Source: Pseudomonadota bacterium
GTDB lineage: Bacteria; Pseudomonadota; Gammaproteobacteria; Steroidobacterales; Steroidobacteraceae
Assembly: GCA_018241505.1 (NCBI GenBank)
Contig: JAFEDS010000025.1
Location: 1-64,000, forward strand
Reading direction: 5' to 3'
DNA length: 64,000 nucleotides
In this document: positions 50,196 to 57,552 of the stretch, in pieces
Layout of the letters: every line of letters starts with the position of its first letter
How positions within the stretch are numbered: the stretch's first letter is position 1
Program-made: the position numbers and the translations under genes
Notes under the pieces: model-generated
Told to the model about the DNA's origin: nothing
Databases searched by the model: none
Seen by the model: the letters and a program-made list of their open reading frames with translations, nothing else

Positions 50196-50993
50196 ATGAT
50201 CGGTGATCTCAAAGGCAAGGTCGCAATTGTCACGGGCGCGGGCCAGGGCATTGGCGAAGGCATTGCGCGCTGCTTTGCCAAGGCCGGCGCGAAGGTGCTC
50301 ATAGCCACGCGCACGGCAAAAAATGGCCAGGCGGTCGCGGACTCGATTGTCAAGGACGGCGGCGTCGCCAGCCTGCTGCAGACGGATGTAGGCCAGCACG
50401 ACCAGGTCAAACGGACCGTGGAGCATGCGGTAAAGACCTACGGCCGGCTCGACATCGTCGTGCACAACGCCGCGGTCTATCCGGTGTTGCCCATCGAAGA
50501 GTTGAGCGACGCCGATCTCGACATGACATTGTCCGTGAATCTCAAGGCCGGGTTCTGGTTCATCCAGGCCGCTTTGCCGCACCTTCGCAAGCAGGGTGGC
50601 GGCCGCTTCCTGTTCACCTCATCCGTTACGGGACCCAACGTCGCCATGCCGGGTACCGCACACTATGCGGCCTCCAAGAGCGGCATGAACGGACTGATCA
50701 GAACGGCGGCGCTGGAGTTCGCCCGCGACAACATCACCGTCAATGGCGTGGAGCCGGGTTACATCCGCACGCCCGCCATGGAAGCTCTGGGCAGTGAGGC
50801 GGAAATTGCCGAAATGGCCAAGTGCATTCCACTGGGCAAGCTCGGCAATCCCATCGACATCGCCAACACGATGCTGTTCCTGGCCTCCGACGAGGCCGCG
50901 TATATCACCGGTCAGACAATCGTGGTCGATGGCGGATCGACGCTGCCGGAAAGCCCTGTCGTGCTGGACGCCTACTACAACTCAAAGAAATGA
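50196..50993 (+). CDS. Short-chain dehydrogenase/reductase (classical SDR)
   Basis: A 265-residue classical SDR: TGAGQGIG (residues 13-20), NAA in HNAAVYP, the catalytic serine in SSVTG, and YAASK. AAGGAG lies eight bases before the ATG, decisive for the start at 50196. ATGA overlap with the phospho-lyase gene. In an operon for hydroxylated amines it could oxidise a side-chain alcohol or reduce a keto-amine; the substrate is not determinable from sequence. Confidence 0.88.
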   Translation: MIGDLKGKVAIVTGAGQGIGEGIARCFAKAGAKVLIATRTAKNGQAVADSIVKDGGVASLLQTDVGQHDQVKRTVEHAVKTYGRLDIVVHNAAVYPVLPIEELSDADLDMTLSVNLKAGFWFIQAALPHLRKQGGGRFLFTSSVTGPNVAMPGTAHYAASKSGMNGLIRTAALEFARDNITVNGVEPGYIRTPAMEALGSEAEIAEMAKCIPLGKLGNPIDIANTMLFLASDEAAYITGQTIVVDGGSTLPESPVVLDAYYNSKK

Positions 50994-52249
50994 CCGCCCA
51001 ATCACTCATTGAGCGCCGGTTCAACGTCCTCGGGCGCCACTCTCCCCTCTTCTATGAGAAGCCCCTGCAGCTCGTTCGGGGTGAAGGCGTCTGGGTCTGG
51101 GATGCTGACGGCAAACGCTATCTGGATGCTTACAACAATGTTCCCCACGTCGGGCATTGTCATCCCCGGGTAGTCGAAGCGCTGCGCCGCCAGGCGGGAA
51201 TTCTGAACAGCCACACCCGCTACCTCGATGAAACTGTCATCGACTACGCAGAGCATCTGCTGTCGACGTTTCATCCCACGTTGCAGCGGGTATTTCTGAC
51301 TTGCACGGGAAGTGAGTCCAACGAGCTGGCATTGCGCATTGCCCGCGAGACTACCGGCCACATGGGTGTCATTGCCACTGACTTCGCGTATCACGGCAAT
51401 ACAGCCGCCGTATCGCAAATCAGCTCGGTATTTACCCCCGCCTCCAAGCGCGGTCCGTATGTCCGGTATGTACCCGTTATCGACCCCTACAGACAACGCA
51501 ACGGGCGTCGCGACGAGCAGCTCGCCGACTTCTATATCCAGCAACTCCAGCAAGCCATCGATGACTTGGCAAGGAATGGCGTGAAACTGGCCGCGGTGCT
51601 CTTCTGCACGGCGTTCTCCAGTGAAGGACTGCCGGATATCCCGAAGACCTACTTCCCGAAAGTCGCTGCAGCCGTGCACGCGGCGGGTGGCCTCGTGATT
51701 GCCGATGAAGTGCAAGCTGGCTTCGGACGTTTCGGTTCGCACATGTGGGGTCACGCCCGGCACGACATGGTTCCCGACATCGTCACCATGGGCAAGCCGA
51801 TGGGCAACGGTCATCCCCTGGCGGGAGTCGTCACGACTGCCGCGCTGATGGAAACCTTCACCAGCCAGAACATGTATTTCAACACGTTCGGCGGGAATGA
51901 AGTATCGGCCGCAGTGGGCCATGCCGTTTTGAACGTGTTGCGCGATGAGAATCTGTTGGCGAATGCGCTGACCGTTGGCGAGTACGTGCTGACCGGAATG
52001 CGCCGGTTACAGCAGAAGTATCCCATCATTGGCGATGTTCGCGGCCAGGGTATGTTCTTCGCTGTCGAAATCGACGACGCGGCGAGAACGAAGAAAATTG
52101 TAAATCGCATGCGCGAGCGTGGCGTGCTCATCAGCCGGATCGGCCCCCACGACAATATTCTGAAGATCCGGCCGCCGATGGTATTCACCAAGGACAATGC
52201 CGACGTGTTGCTCAACACTTTGGACAGTGTCCTGTCTGAGCTTGCCTGA
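50990..52249 (+). CDS. Class III PLP enzyme, probable amino-alcohol phosphate phospho-lyase (ETNPPL/AGXT2L-like)
   Basis: A 419-residue class III aminotransferase-fold enzyme. Lys269 in TMGKPMGNGHP is the PLP lysine and Asp239 in IADEVQAGFGRFG holds the pyridine ring. Its resemblance is not to GABA transaminases but to ethanolamine-phosphate and phosphohydroxylysine phospho-lyases: NNVPHVGHCHP (49-59), the SHTRYLDETVIDYAE region, YFNTFGGN in place of the usual substrate loop, and IGPHDNILKIRPPM near the end. Such enzymes eliminate phosphate and ammonia from beta-phospho-amines, leaving an aldehyde. The next gene encodes a kinase of the right type, overlapping by one base. Transamination remains the alternative. 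Confidence 0.85.
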   Translation: MTAQSLIERRFNVLGRHSPLFYEKPLQLVRGEGVWVWDADGKRYLDAYNNVPHVGHCHPRVVEALRRQAGILNSHTRYLDETVIDYAEHLLSTFHPTLQRVFLTCTGSESNELALRIARETTGHMGVIATDFAYHGNTAAVSQISSVFTPASKRGPYVRYVPVIDPYRQRNGRRDEQLADFYIQQLQQAIDDLARNGVKLAAVLFCTAFSSEGLPDIPKTYFPKVAAAVHAAGGLVIADEVQAGFGRFGSHMWGHARHDMVPDIVTMGKPMGNGHPLAGVVTTAALMETFTSQNMYFNTFGGNEVSAAVGHAVLNVLRDENLLANALTVGEYVLTGMRRLQQKYPIIGDVRGQGMFFAVEIDDAARTKKIVNRMRERGVLISRIGPHDNILKIRPPMVFTKDNADVLLNTLDSVLSELA

Positions 52250-53235
52250 TGGACGCGCTGCTGCAGAGACTCGTATCGCTCGTGGAGACCCGCTGGCCGC
52301 TACAGTGCGCCTCGATTCAACCCATCAAGGTTCGCGAGAATGCAGTGTATGCCGTGCATTTGCGCGACGGCGGCAAGGTAGTTTTGCGAGTCCATCGCTG
52401 CGGCTATCACTGCGATGCGGCCTTGCAGTCAGAACGCACGTGGATGCAGGCGCTCGAAGAGCACGGTATCGAGGTCCCGCGCCACGTGTTGTCCCACGGT
52501 GGGCGGTCTTTTGAGAAGTCCTTTATTGAAGGTTTCGACGGCGAACGCCAGGTCGACGTGTTCCACTGGATTCAAGGACAACAGTTGGGCTCGGTTGAGC
52601 AAGGGGTGGCGCTTCAGGGCGCCAGTGTCGCCGACGTCTATCGCCAGGTGGGACAGCTCGCAGCGCGACTTCACAACCAGTCATCGGCGTGGCGCGCACC
52701 AGCAGGGTTCCTGCGGCACGCATGGGATGCCGAAGGCCTTGCCGGTGAGCGTCCGTTCTGGGGCCGCTTCTGGGACCTCGCGGCACTAACCGAATCGCAG
52801 CGCCGGCTGTTTGTTGAGTTGCGGCAAGCGCTGTGGCGGGGCCTGAGGGAATTTGGCACCGGCGCCGACCGATACGGCCTGATTCATGCGGATCTCGTAC
52901 CGGAAAACATCCTCGTGGACGGGGAGGCACTGCAGGTCATCGACTTTGATGATGCCGGTTTCGGCTGGCACCTGTTTGAGATCGCCACGTCCCTGTACTT
53001 CATTCGCCGCGATTCGATCTACGAACGAGCGCGGGATGCGGTCGTGGAAGGCTACCGGCGGCACAGACCCCTGTCAGAAAGCCACCTGGCGCTGCTGCCG
53101 ATGTTTCTGGCGGCCCGTGGCAGCACCTATCTCGGCTGGGTCCATACACGGGCTGGCGAGCCCGTGGCCGAAGAATTGACGCCCGCGTTGGTTGAGCTGG
53201 CAGTCGCGGCGGCTGAAGACTACCTCAACGGCTAG
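52249..53235 (+). CDS. APH/choline-kinase-family phosphotransferase, probable amino-alcohol kinase
   Basis: A 328-residue small-molecule kinase with a catalytic loop HADLVPENIL (Asp215, Asn220), metal-binding IDFDDAG (Asp232/Asp234) and an N-terminal VLRVHR lysine/arginine strand. This family includes hydroxylysine kinase, ethanolamine kinase and aminoglycoside phosphotransferases. Start and previous stop share one base (TGATG). Coupling to a phospho-lyase-like gene mirrors the HYKK and AGXT2L2 relationship in animals, so the expected reaction is ATP-dependent phosphorylation of an amino-alcohol hydroxyl. It ends the operon and overlaps the convergent SDR by four bases. Confidence 0.85.
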   Translation: MDALLQRLVSLVETRWPLQCASIQPIKVRENAVYAVHLRDGGKVVLRVHRCGYHCDAALQSERTWMQALEEHGIEVPRHVLSHGGRSFEKSFIEGFDGERQVDVFHWIQGQQLGSVEQGVALQGASVADVYRQVGQLAARLHNQSSAWRAPAGFLRHAWDAEGLAGERPFWGRFWDLAALTESQRRLFVELRQALWRGLREFGTGADRYGLIHADLVPENILVDGEALQVIDFDDAGFGWHLFEIATSLYFIRRDSIYERARDAVVEGYRRHRPLSESHLALLPMFLAARGSTYLGWVHTRAGEPVAEELTPALVELAVAAAEDYLNG

Positions 53236-53960
53236 TACACGATACTGCCGACCGAAGTACCGCCGCAGACAAACAAAGTCTGGCCGGTGATGAAGCCTGC
53301 CTCTGGAGCGACGAAAAACAGGATGGCCCTGGCCACGTCCTCCGGCAGCCCCAGGCGCTTTACAGGGATCGATTGCACGATCGCCGGGATGCGCGGGCTG
53401 TCCTTCGGAATGATCTCGTGGAAGACCTCCGTGGCTTCTATGGGGCCCGGCGCGATGACATTCGAGGTGATGCCATCCGGACCCAGCTCGAGCGCCCAGG
53501 TGCGCGACAGACCCAACATCGCGGCCTTGGTCGCCGAATATGCCGTGCGCTGCGCGAGGCCGAGCACGGCTCGCGACGAGACGAGGACAATCCGGCCGAA
53601 GTGGCGCGCCCTCATGGCAGGCAACACGGCCTGCACCAGGGCAATCGGCGCCGCGATGTGCAAGTTGGCCAGGGTCTGATAATCGTCCTCGGTAACGTTC
53701 TCCAACGCTTGTTGCCTCACGGCGCCGGCGTTGTGAATGACCGTGGTGATGGGGTACTGCTCGGCGAGGTCGTGGACAGTTGCCGCGGTCGCGCGGTTAT
53801 CAGACAGATCTACCTGCACCTGCTGGAGGTTGGGCGCGGTAAAGGTACCCGGTTTGCGATCCAGGCAGATGACCCGGTGTCCCGCGGCGAGCAGCTTCTC
53901 GCAGGTCGCGGCCCCGATTCCCGAGCTGCCGCCGGTCAACAAAGTGTAGGTGTCGTTCAT
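53232..53960 (-). CDS. Short-chain dehydrogenase/reductase
   Basis: A 242-residue classical SDR with TGGSSGIG (9-16), NAG in HNAGAVR, the catalytic serine in VSSRAVLG and YSATK. It is last in the six-gene Rieske-ligase-thiolase operon and overlaps the DUF35 gene as ATGA. In a side-chain or ring-degradation pathway it could dehydrogenate a cis-diol or a beta-hydroxyacyl-CoA. The aromatic-diol option is attractive because a Rieske oxygenase is in the operon and no other diol dehydrogenase is present. Confidence 0.88.
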   Translation of the reverse strand: MNDTYTLLTGGSSGIGAATCEKLLAAGHRVICLDRKPGTFTAPNLQQVQVDLSDNRATAATVHDLAEQYPITTVIHNAGAVRQQALENVTEDDYQTLANLHIAAPIALVQAVLPAMRARHFGRIVLVSSRAVLGLAQRTAYSATKAAMLGLSRTWALELGPDGITSNVIAPGPIEATEVFHEIIPKDSPRIPAIVQSIPVKRLGLPEDVARAILFFVAPEAGFITGQTLFVCGGTSVGSIVY

Positions 53961-54337
53961 TGGGCCACCAGCACTGCATAACCCTCATCATTGAGCTTCA
54001 CGGACACCTGGACGTCGGCGGGCGCCGCGGGCACTGACTTTCCAATGTAGGCCAATGCAATCGGGCCACTCTGCAGTTGCACCAGGCCGATCCGGAGCGG
54101 GAGCTCGGTTGAGGCAAGATGGCTGTGATGCAACGTCGTCTCGGAGATCATGCGCCCGCCTCCGGGTTGCAGCGTCCAATCCAACTCCACAGAAAGGCAA
54201 CGGGCGCAGGCATCGCGGGGCGGATACTGCACGGCGCCGCATTTCCTGCATTGTTGCAGCTCAAACCGGCCCGCCGCGGCAGCGGCCGTCATGCGCAAAG
54301 CTGCCCGGCTATGCCGTTGCAAGGATAGTTGCTCCAC
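53957..54337 (-). CDS. DUF35 OB-fold/zinc-ribbon acyl-CoA-associated protein
   Basis: A 126-residue DUF35 protein: a rubredoxin-like zinc ribbon CRKCGAVQYPPRDACARC (two CxxC pairs, residues about 30-47) followed by an OB fold (GGGRMISETTLHH to KLNDEGYAVLVAQ). DUF35 proteins partner thiolase-like enzymes as CoA-substrate chaperones or aldolase subunits. A GTG at 54337 gives a 29-base overlap with the thiolase-like gene; an ATG at 54292 would avoid overlap and still keep the zinc ribbon. Start therefore uncertain. Confidence 0.85.
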   Translation of the reverse strand: MEQLSLQRHSRAALRMTAAAAAGRFELQQCRKCGAVQYPPRDACARCLSVELDWTLQPGGGRMISETTLHHSHLASTELPLRIGLVQLQSGPIALAYIGKSVPAAPADVQVSVKLNDEGYAVLVAQ

Positions 54338-55454
54338 AACACAGGCCTCGATCGTAATTGATCATGCCGAATCCGCTCACGAGCGCGACCCTGGCGTCCA
54401 CCACCGGCTTTCCCAGCGCGGCTCCCGTCAACTGCCGGACAGCATCCGTCATTCCCAGGAAACCGCCCGCCGCACCCGCCTGTCCGCAGGACAACTGGCC
54501 TCCCGAGGTGTTGTGCGGAAAGGTGCCGTCATTGGTAAAGGTCTGCTCGCGAATGAAGAGGGGACCCTCGCCCTTGCCACAGAAGCCCAGATCCTCCATT
54601 TGCAGCACACTGATGACCGGATAGTCATCGTAAGTCTGCAACAGATCGATCTGCTCGTGCCTGACCCCTGCCCGCGCAAACAACTCGTCCCGATCGAGAG
54701 CCCAGCCGCCGCGCATCTGGATTGGATCGTCCGCAAAGGCATTGTGACGCTCGCAAGTCGACAACACCCTGACTGACCTCAGCCCGAGATCCCGGGCGCG
54801 CTGCTGCGTCATCACCAGGAATCCTTCCGCGCCTGCGCAGGGCATGACGCAATCGAACAGGTGGATGGGATCCGCGATAGGTCGGGCGTTCAAATACTGT
54901 TCCAACGTCAGCGGCTTGCGCAGCAGCGCTGATGGGAAACTGAGCGCATTCTGGCGCTGTGAAACACACAGTTTGCCGAAATCCTCCCGGGTCGCGCCAT
55001 ACTCCCGCATGTAGTACGACGTCAGCAACGCGAAGCTGGCGTTGGGACCGCCCGCCCCGTAGGGCCACACGGCATCCTGCGAAAATCGGCTGAAGTCGCC
55101 CAGCGTTGCTTCGAACGCAGCCGGCGAGTTTGTGTCCGCGCCGACGCAGGCTACAACTCGAGCATCGCCCGCCTCTACCGCGCGTACTGCGCGTCGCAGC
55201 GCTACGATTCCCGCGGCCCCCCCCATCGGAATGTGATCGAGCCAGCGCAGCGACAACCCCAGGTGCTGAGTCAGGCCGACGGCCGTATCCGGTGCGAGTG
55301 TGAAGCTCGAGAAGCACAAGCCGTCAATGGCGGCTTTCTCCAGGTGTGCGGCCTGGAGCATTTCAGCGAGTGTCCGCGCCGCAAACCAGTGTGCACTATT
55401 GTCGCTGAAGCGCGTGTAGGGAATGGTGATCGGACAGGTGATGACGGCGGTCAT
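54309..55454 (-). CDS. Thiolase-like protein lacking the nucleophilic cysteine (SCP-x/Ltp2-type)
   Basis: A 381-residue thiolase-fold protein. Where catalytic thiolases have a CGSG-type loop near residue 80, this one has GGAAG, so the acyl-accepting cysteine is missing; the late GLCCGATIL segment and a HNTSGGQLSCGQ loop remain. This pattern is known from SCP-x/Ltp2-like proteins, which with a DUF35 partner do retro-aldol cleavage of acyl-CoA side chains or related chemistry. The DUF35 gene is directly coupled, and ATGA overlap links it to the CoA ligase. It is probably an acyl-CoA aldolase or acyltransferase rather than a thiolase. Confidence 0.82.
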   Translation of the reverse strand: MTAVITCPITIPYTRFSDNSAHWFAARTLAEMLQAAHLEKAAIDGLCFSSFTLAPDTAVGLTQHLGLSLRWLDHIPMGGAAGIVALRRAVRAVEAGDARVVACVGADTNSPAAFEATLGDFSRFSQDAVWPYGAGGPNASFALLTSYYMREYGATREDFGKLCVSQRQNALSFPSALLRKPLTLEQYLNARPIADPIHLFDCVMPCAGAEGFLVMTQQRARDLGLRSVRVLSTCERHNAFADDPIQMRGGWALDRDELFARAGVRHEQIDLLQTYDDYPVISVLQMEDLGFCGKGEGPLFIREQTFTNDGTFPHNTSGGQLSCGQAGAAGGFLGMTDAVRQLTGAALGKPVVDARVALVSGFGMINYDRGLCCGATILATA

Positions 55455-57088
55455 GACACGCGCTTTTTCAGTGACCGCAGGTCCACCGTGGGCTCGCGGC
55501 CAACGCGCTCCCGCGCCAGCTCACCCAAGCGGGCGCGTTGGATCTTCTCCGTGGTCGTCAACGGCAGCTTCTTACAGAAAGCGACATATCCGGGTGCTTT
55601 GTAATAAGCAAGCTTCTGCAGGCAGAACTCAACCAACTCCCGGGCCAATGCGGGGGGATCCTGCACTGCCCCACGGGCAACCACGCAGGCCATGACCTCA
55701 TCGCCTCGAACCTCGTCGGGCACCGCAGCGACTCCCACGCTGGCAACGAGAGGATGTTGCAGCAGCACACCCTCCACTTCAACGGCGGAGATGTTTTCAC
55801 CACTGCGGCGGATGACATTCTTCTTACGGTCCACGAAGTGAAAGTCACCGTCGGAATCGAAGAAAACAATGTCACCTGTGTGGAAGTAGGCGTTCTCCCA
55901 CGCTTGTGCAGTGGCCTCGGGGTCCTTCAGGTACTCGCGGAAGAAGCCGAACCGTGTTCGTGCGCCGTGGGAACGTACCAACAACTCGCCGTGCTCGCCC
56001 GGCTCCGCATCCCGACCATCCGGTGTAACGACGCGGCAGTCGATTTTGTTGGACGGCCGCCCGAAGCAGGCGGTACCGATCTTGCGCGGCTCGCGGCTGG
56101 CGATGATCGCGGCCCCGCAGCCGGTCTCCGTCATTGCCCACGCCTCGATCAGCGGGAAGCCGAAGCGGTCCTCAAAAGAGGCATGTAGCCGGGGACTCAC
56201 GCCCGCCCCGAAGCCGAATCGAATCCGGTGTTGCTTGTCAGAGGCCGACGGGTCGCTGCCCAACAACATTGCCGGCATCACTCCCAGATAGTGAAGGACG
56301 GTGGCACGCGAATCGCGGACACTGTTCCACCAGGTTCGAGGATGGAAACGGTCCAATGGAATGATGCAACCGCCTGTGAGCAGCATGACCATGGTGGAGC
56401 AGGCCATGGCATTCATGTGGGTCATGGGCAGCGGGGTCAGAAGGCGCTCGGCGCCCTCTTCCAGGCGACAGAGGTCGCCGATACCGGCATACCAGGTGCC
56501 GGCCCAGAGAAAGTATTCGTTGGTGAGGACGCAGCCCTTGGGGCGGCCTGTTGTGCCTGAGGTGTAGAGCAGCGCGCATTCGGTGTTGATGTCGGGAGGT
56601 GGCGCTGCCGCGCGCGCGGCGAGGCCCGGGGCGGCGTCAGTGCCGCTTGCGGCGCTGAAGTCACTCTCCGTGCTCACCGCCAGCTCATGCTTGATCCGCG
56701 ACGCCGCGCGTCGCAACTCCTCGACTCGCGCCGGCGGAACAACCGCGGCCACCATCTCGGAATGGCCGATTACGTACTCCAACTCCGCTTCGCGCCAGTC
56801 GGTATTCAAGGGCACCGTTGACACGCCCAGCGAATTCAACGCCAGCCAGTGGAAAAACATCGCCGGGCGGTTCTCGAGCATCAGGCCCACGCGCTGCGTC
56901 GCACGCAGGCCAGCGGCAGCATACTTCTCAGCCAGTGACGCTATCTCGTCCGCAGCTTCGGCGTATGTATAACTCCGCGCCTGGATACGATAGTGCTGGG
57001 CCGTCTCCGGCAGGATCGACAGAAACTCCCGCTCCCGATGACGCGCGAGTGTCCGTAGAAACGCTTCGTAGACAGTGCCGCTGTCCAT
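55451..57088 (-). CDS. AMP-forming acyl-CoA synthetase
   Basis: A 545-residue ANL-superfamily ligase. LLYTSGTTGRPKGCVLT (residues 173-189) is the ATP loop, EAWAMTETGCG the adenine/carboxylate motif and GDIVFFDSDGDFHFVDRKKNVIRRSGENIS the hinge; the catalytic lysine is in TTTEKIQR near the C-terminus. It activates a carboxylic acid to the CoA thioester in the cytosol. It lies two bases after the Rieske beta gene and overlaps the thiolase-like gene (ATGA). The acid could be a cinnamate-like, branched or steroid side-chain substrate; not decidable here. Confidence 0.88.
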   Translation of the reverse strand: MDSGTVYEAFLRTLARHREREFLSILPETAQHYRIQARSYTYAEAADEIASLAEKYAAAGLRATQRVGLMLENRPAMFFHWLALNSLGVSTVPLNTDWREAELEYVIGHSEMVAAVVPPARVEELRRAASRIKHELAVSTESDFSAASGTDAAPGLAARAAAPPPDINTECALLYTSGTTGRPKGCVLTNEYFLWAGTWYAGIGDLCRLEEGAERLLTPLPMTHMNAMACSTMVMLLTGGCIIPLDRFHPRTWWNSVRDSRATVLHYLGVMPAMLLGSDPSASDKQHRIRFGFGAGVSPRLHASFEDRFGFPLIEAWAMTETGCGAAIIASREPRKIGTACFGRPSNKIDCRVVTPDGRDAEPGEHGELLVRSHGARTRFGFFREYLKDPEATAQAWENAYFHTGDIVFFDSDGDFHFVDRKKNVIRRSGENISAVEVEGVLLQHPLVASVGVAAVPDEVRGDEVMACVVARGAVQDPPALARELVEFCLQKLAYYKAPGYVAFCKKLPLTTTEKIQRARLGELARERVGREPTVDLRSLKKRVS

Positions 57089-57090
57089 GA

Positions 57091-57552
57091 CTACAGCAGC
57101 AGTTGAATCGACGGCAGCGCCGCTTCGCGATTCAGCAGCTCGATTTTCTTCATCTGGATCTTCCAGCCGCCGCCGTCACCCTGCAGATGATGAAAAGCTG
57201 TGCCGGCCAGGATGACCTGCTGATCGAGCTGCGCCTCCGCATAGATAAAGGGCGTACGCAGAACGCACTTCCCCTGCGCGCTTTCAATGATGGTGGGCTG
57301 CTGAAGCACGTGCTGGCAGAAGCTGGGTTGCTGCTGTGAGAACGCATTGGGATGCCGCAACCGCTCGATACGAACCTTCAACAGCAGCTTGTCTTCATAG
57401 AAAAGCGACGTATGCGCCTCACCGATCGGTTGCTCGCGCGTCAACGGCATCCAATACAGCGCATCGTCCGCAAACAACTCATACCACTCATCAAAGCGCT
57501 TTTCGTCAATCAGCCGCGCTTCGTGATAAACGAAATCAATGGGTGAGCTCAT
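57091..57552 (-). CDS. Aromatic-ring-hydroxylating dioxygenase beta subunit
   Basis: A 153-residue NTF2-fold small subunit: DFVYHEARLIDEKRFDEWYELFADDALYWMPL (5-36) is the classic beginning, followed by DKLLLKVRIERLRHPNAFSQQ and a closing KKIELLNREAALPSIQ strand. It forms the alpha3-beta3 hexamer with the next gene's Rieske subunit. ATGA overlap with the alpha gene. No substrate information can be taken from this subunit. Confidence 0.93.
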   Translation of the reverse strand: MSSPIDFVYHEARLIDEKRFDEWYELFADDALYWMPLTREQPIGEAHTSLFYEDKLLLKVRIERLRHPNAFSQQQPSFCQHVLQQPTIIESAQGKCVLRTPFIYAEAQLDQQVILAGTAFHHLQGDGGGWKIQMKKIELLNREAALPSIQLLL

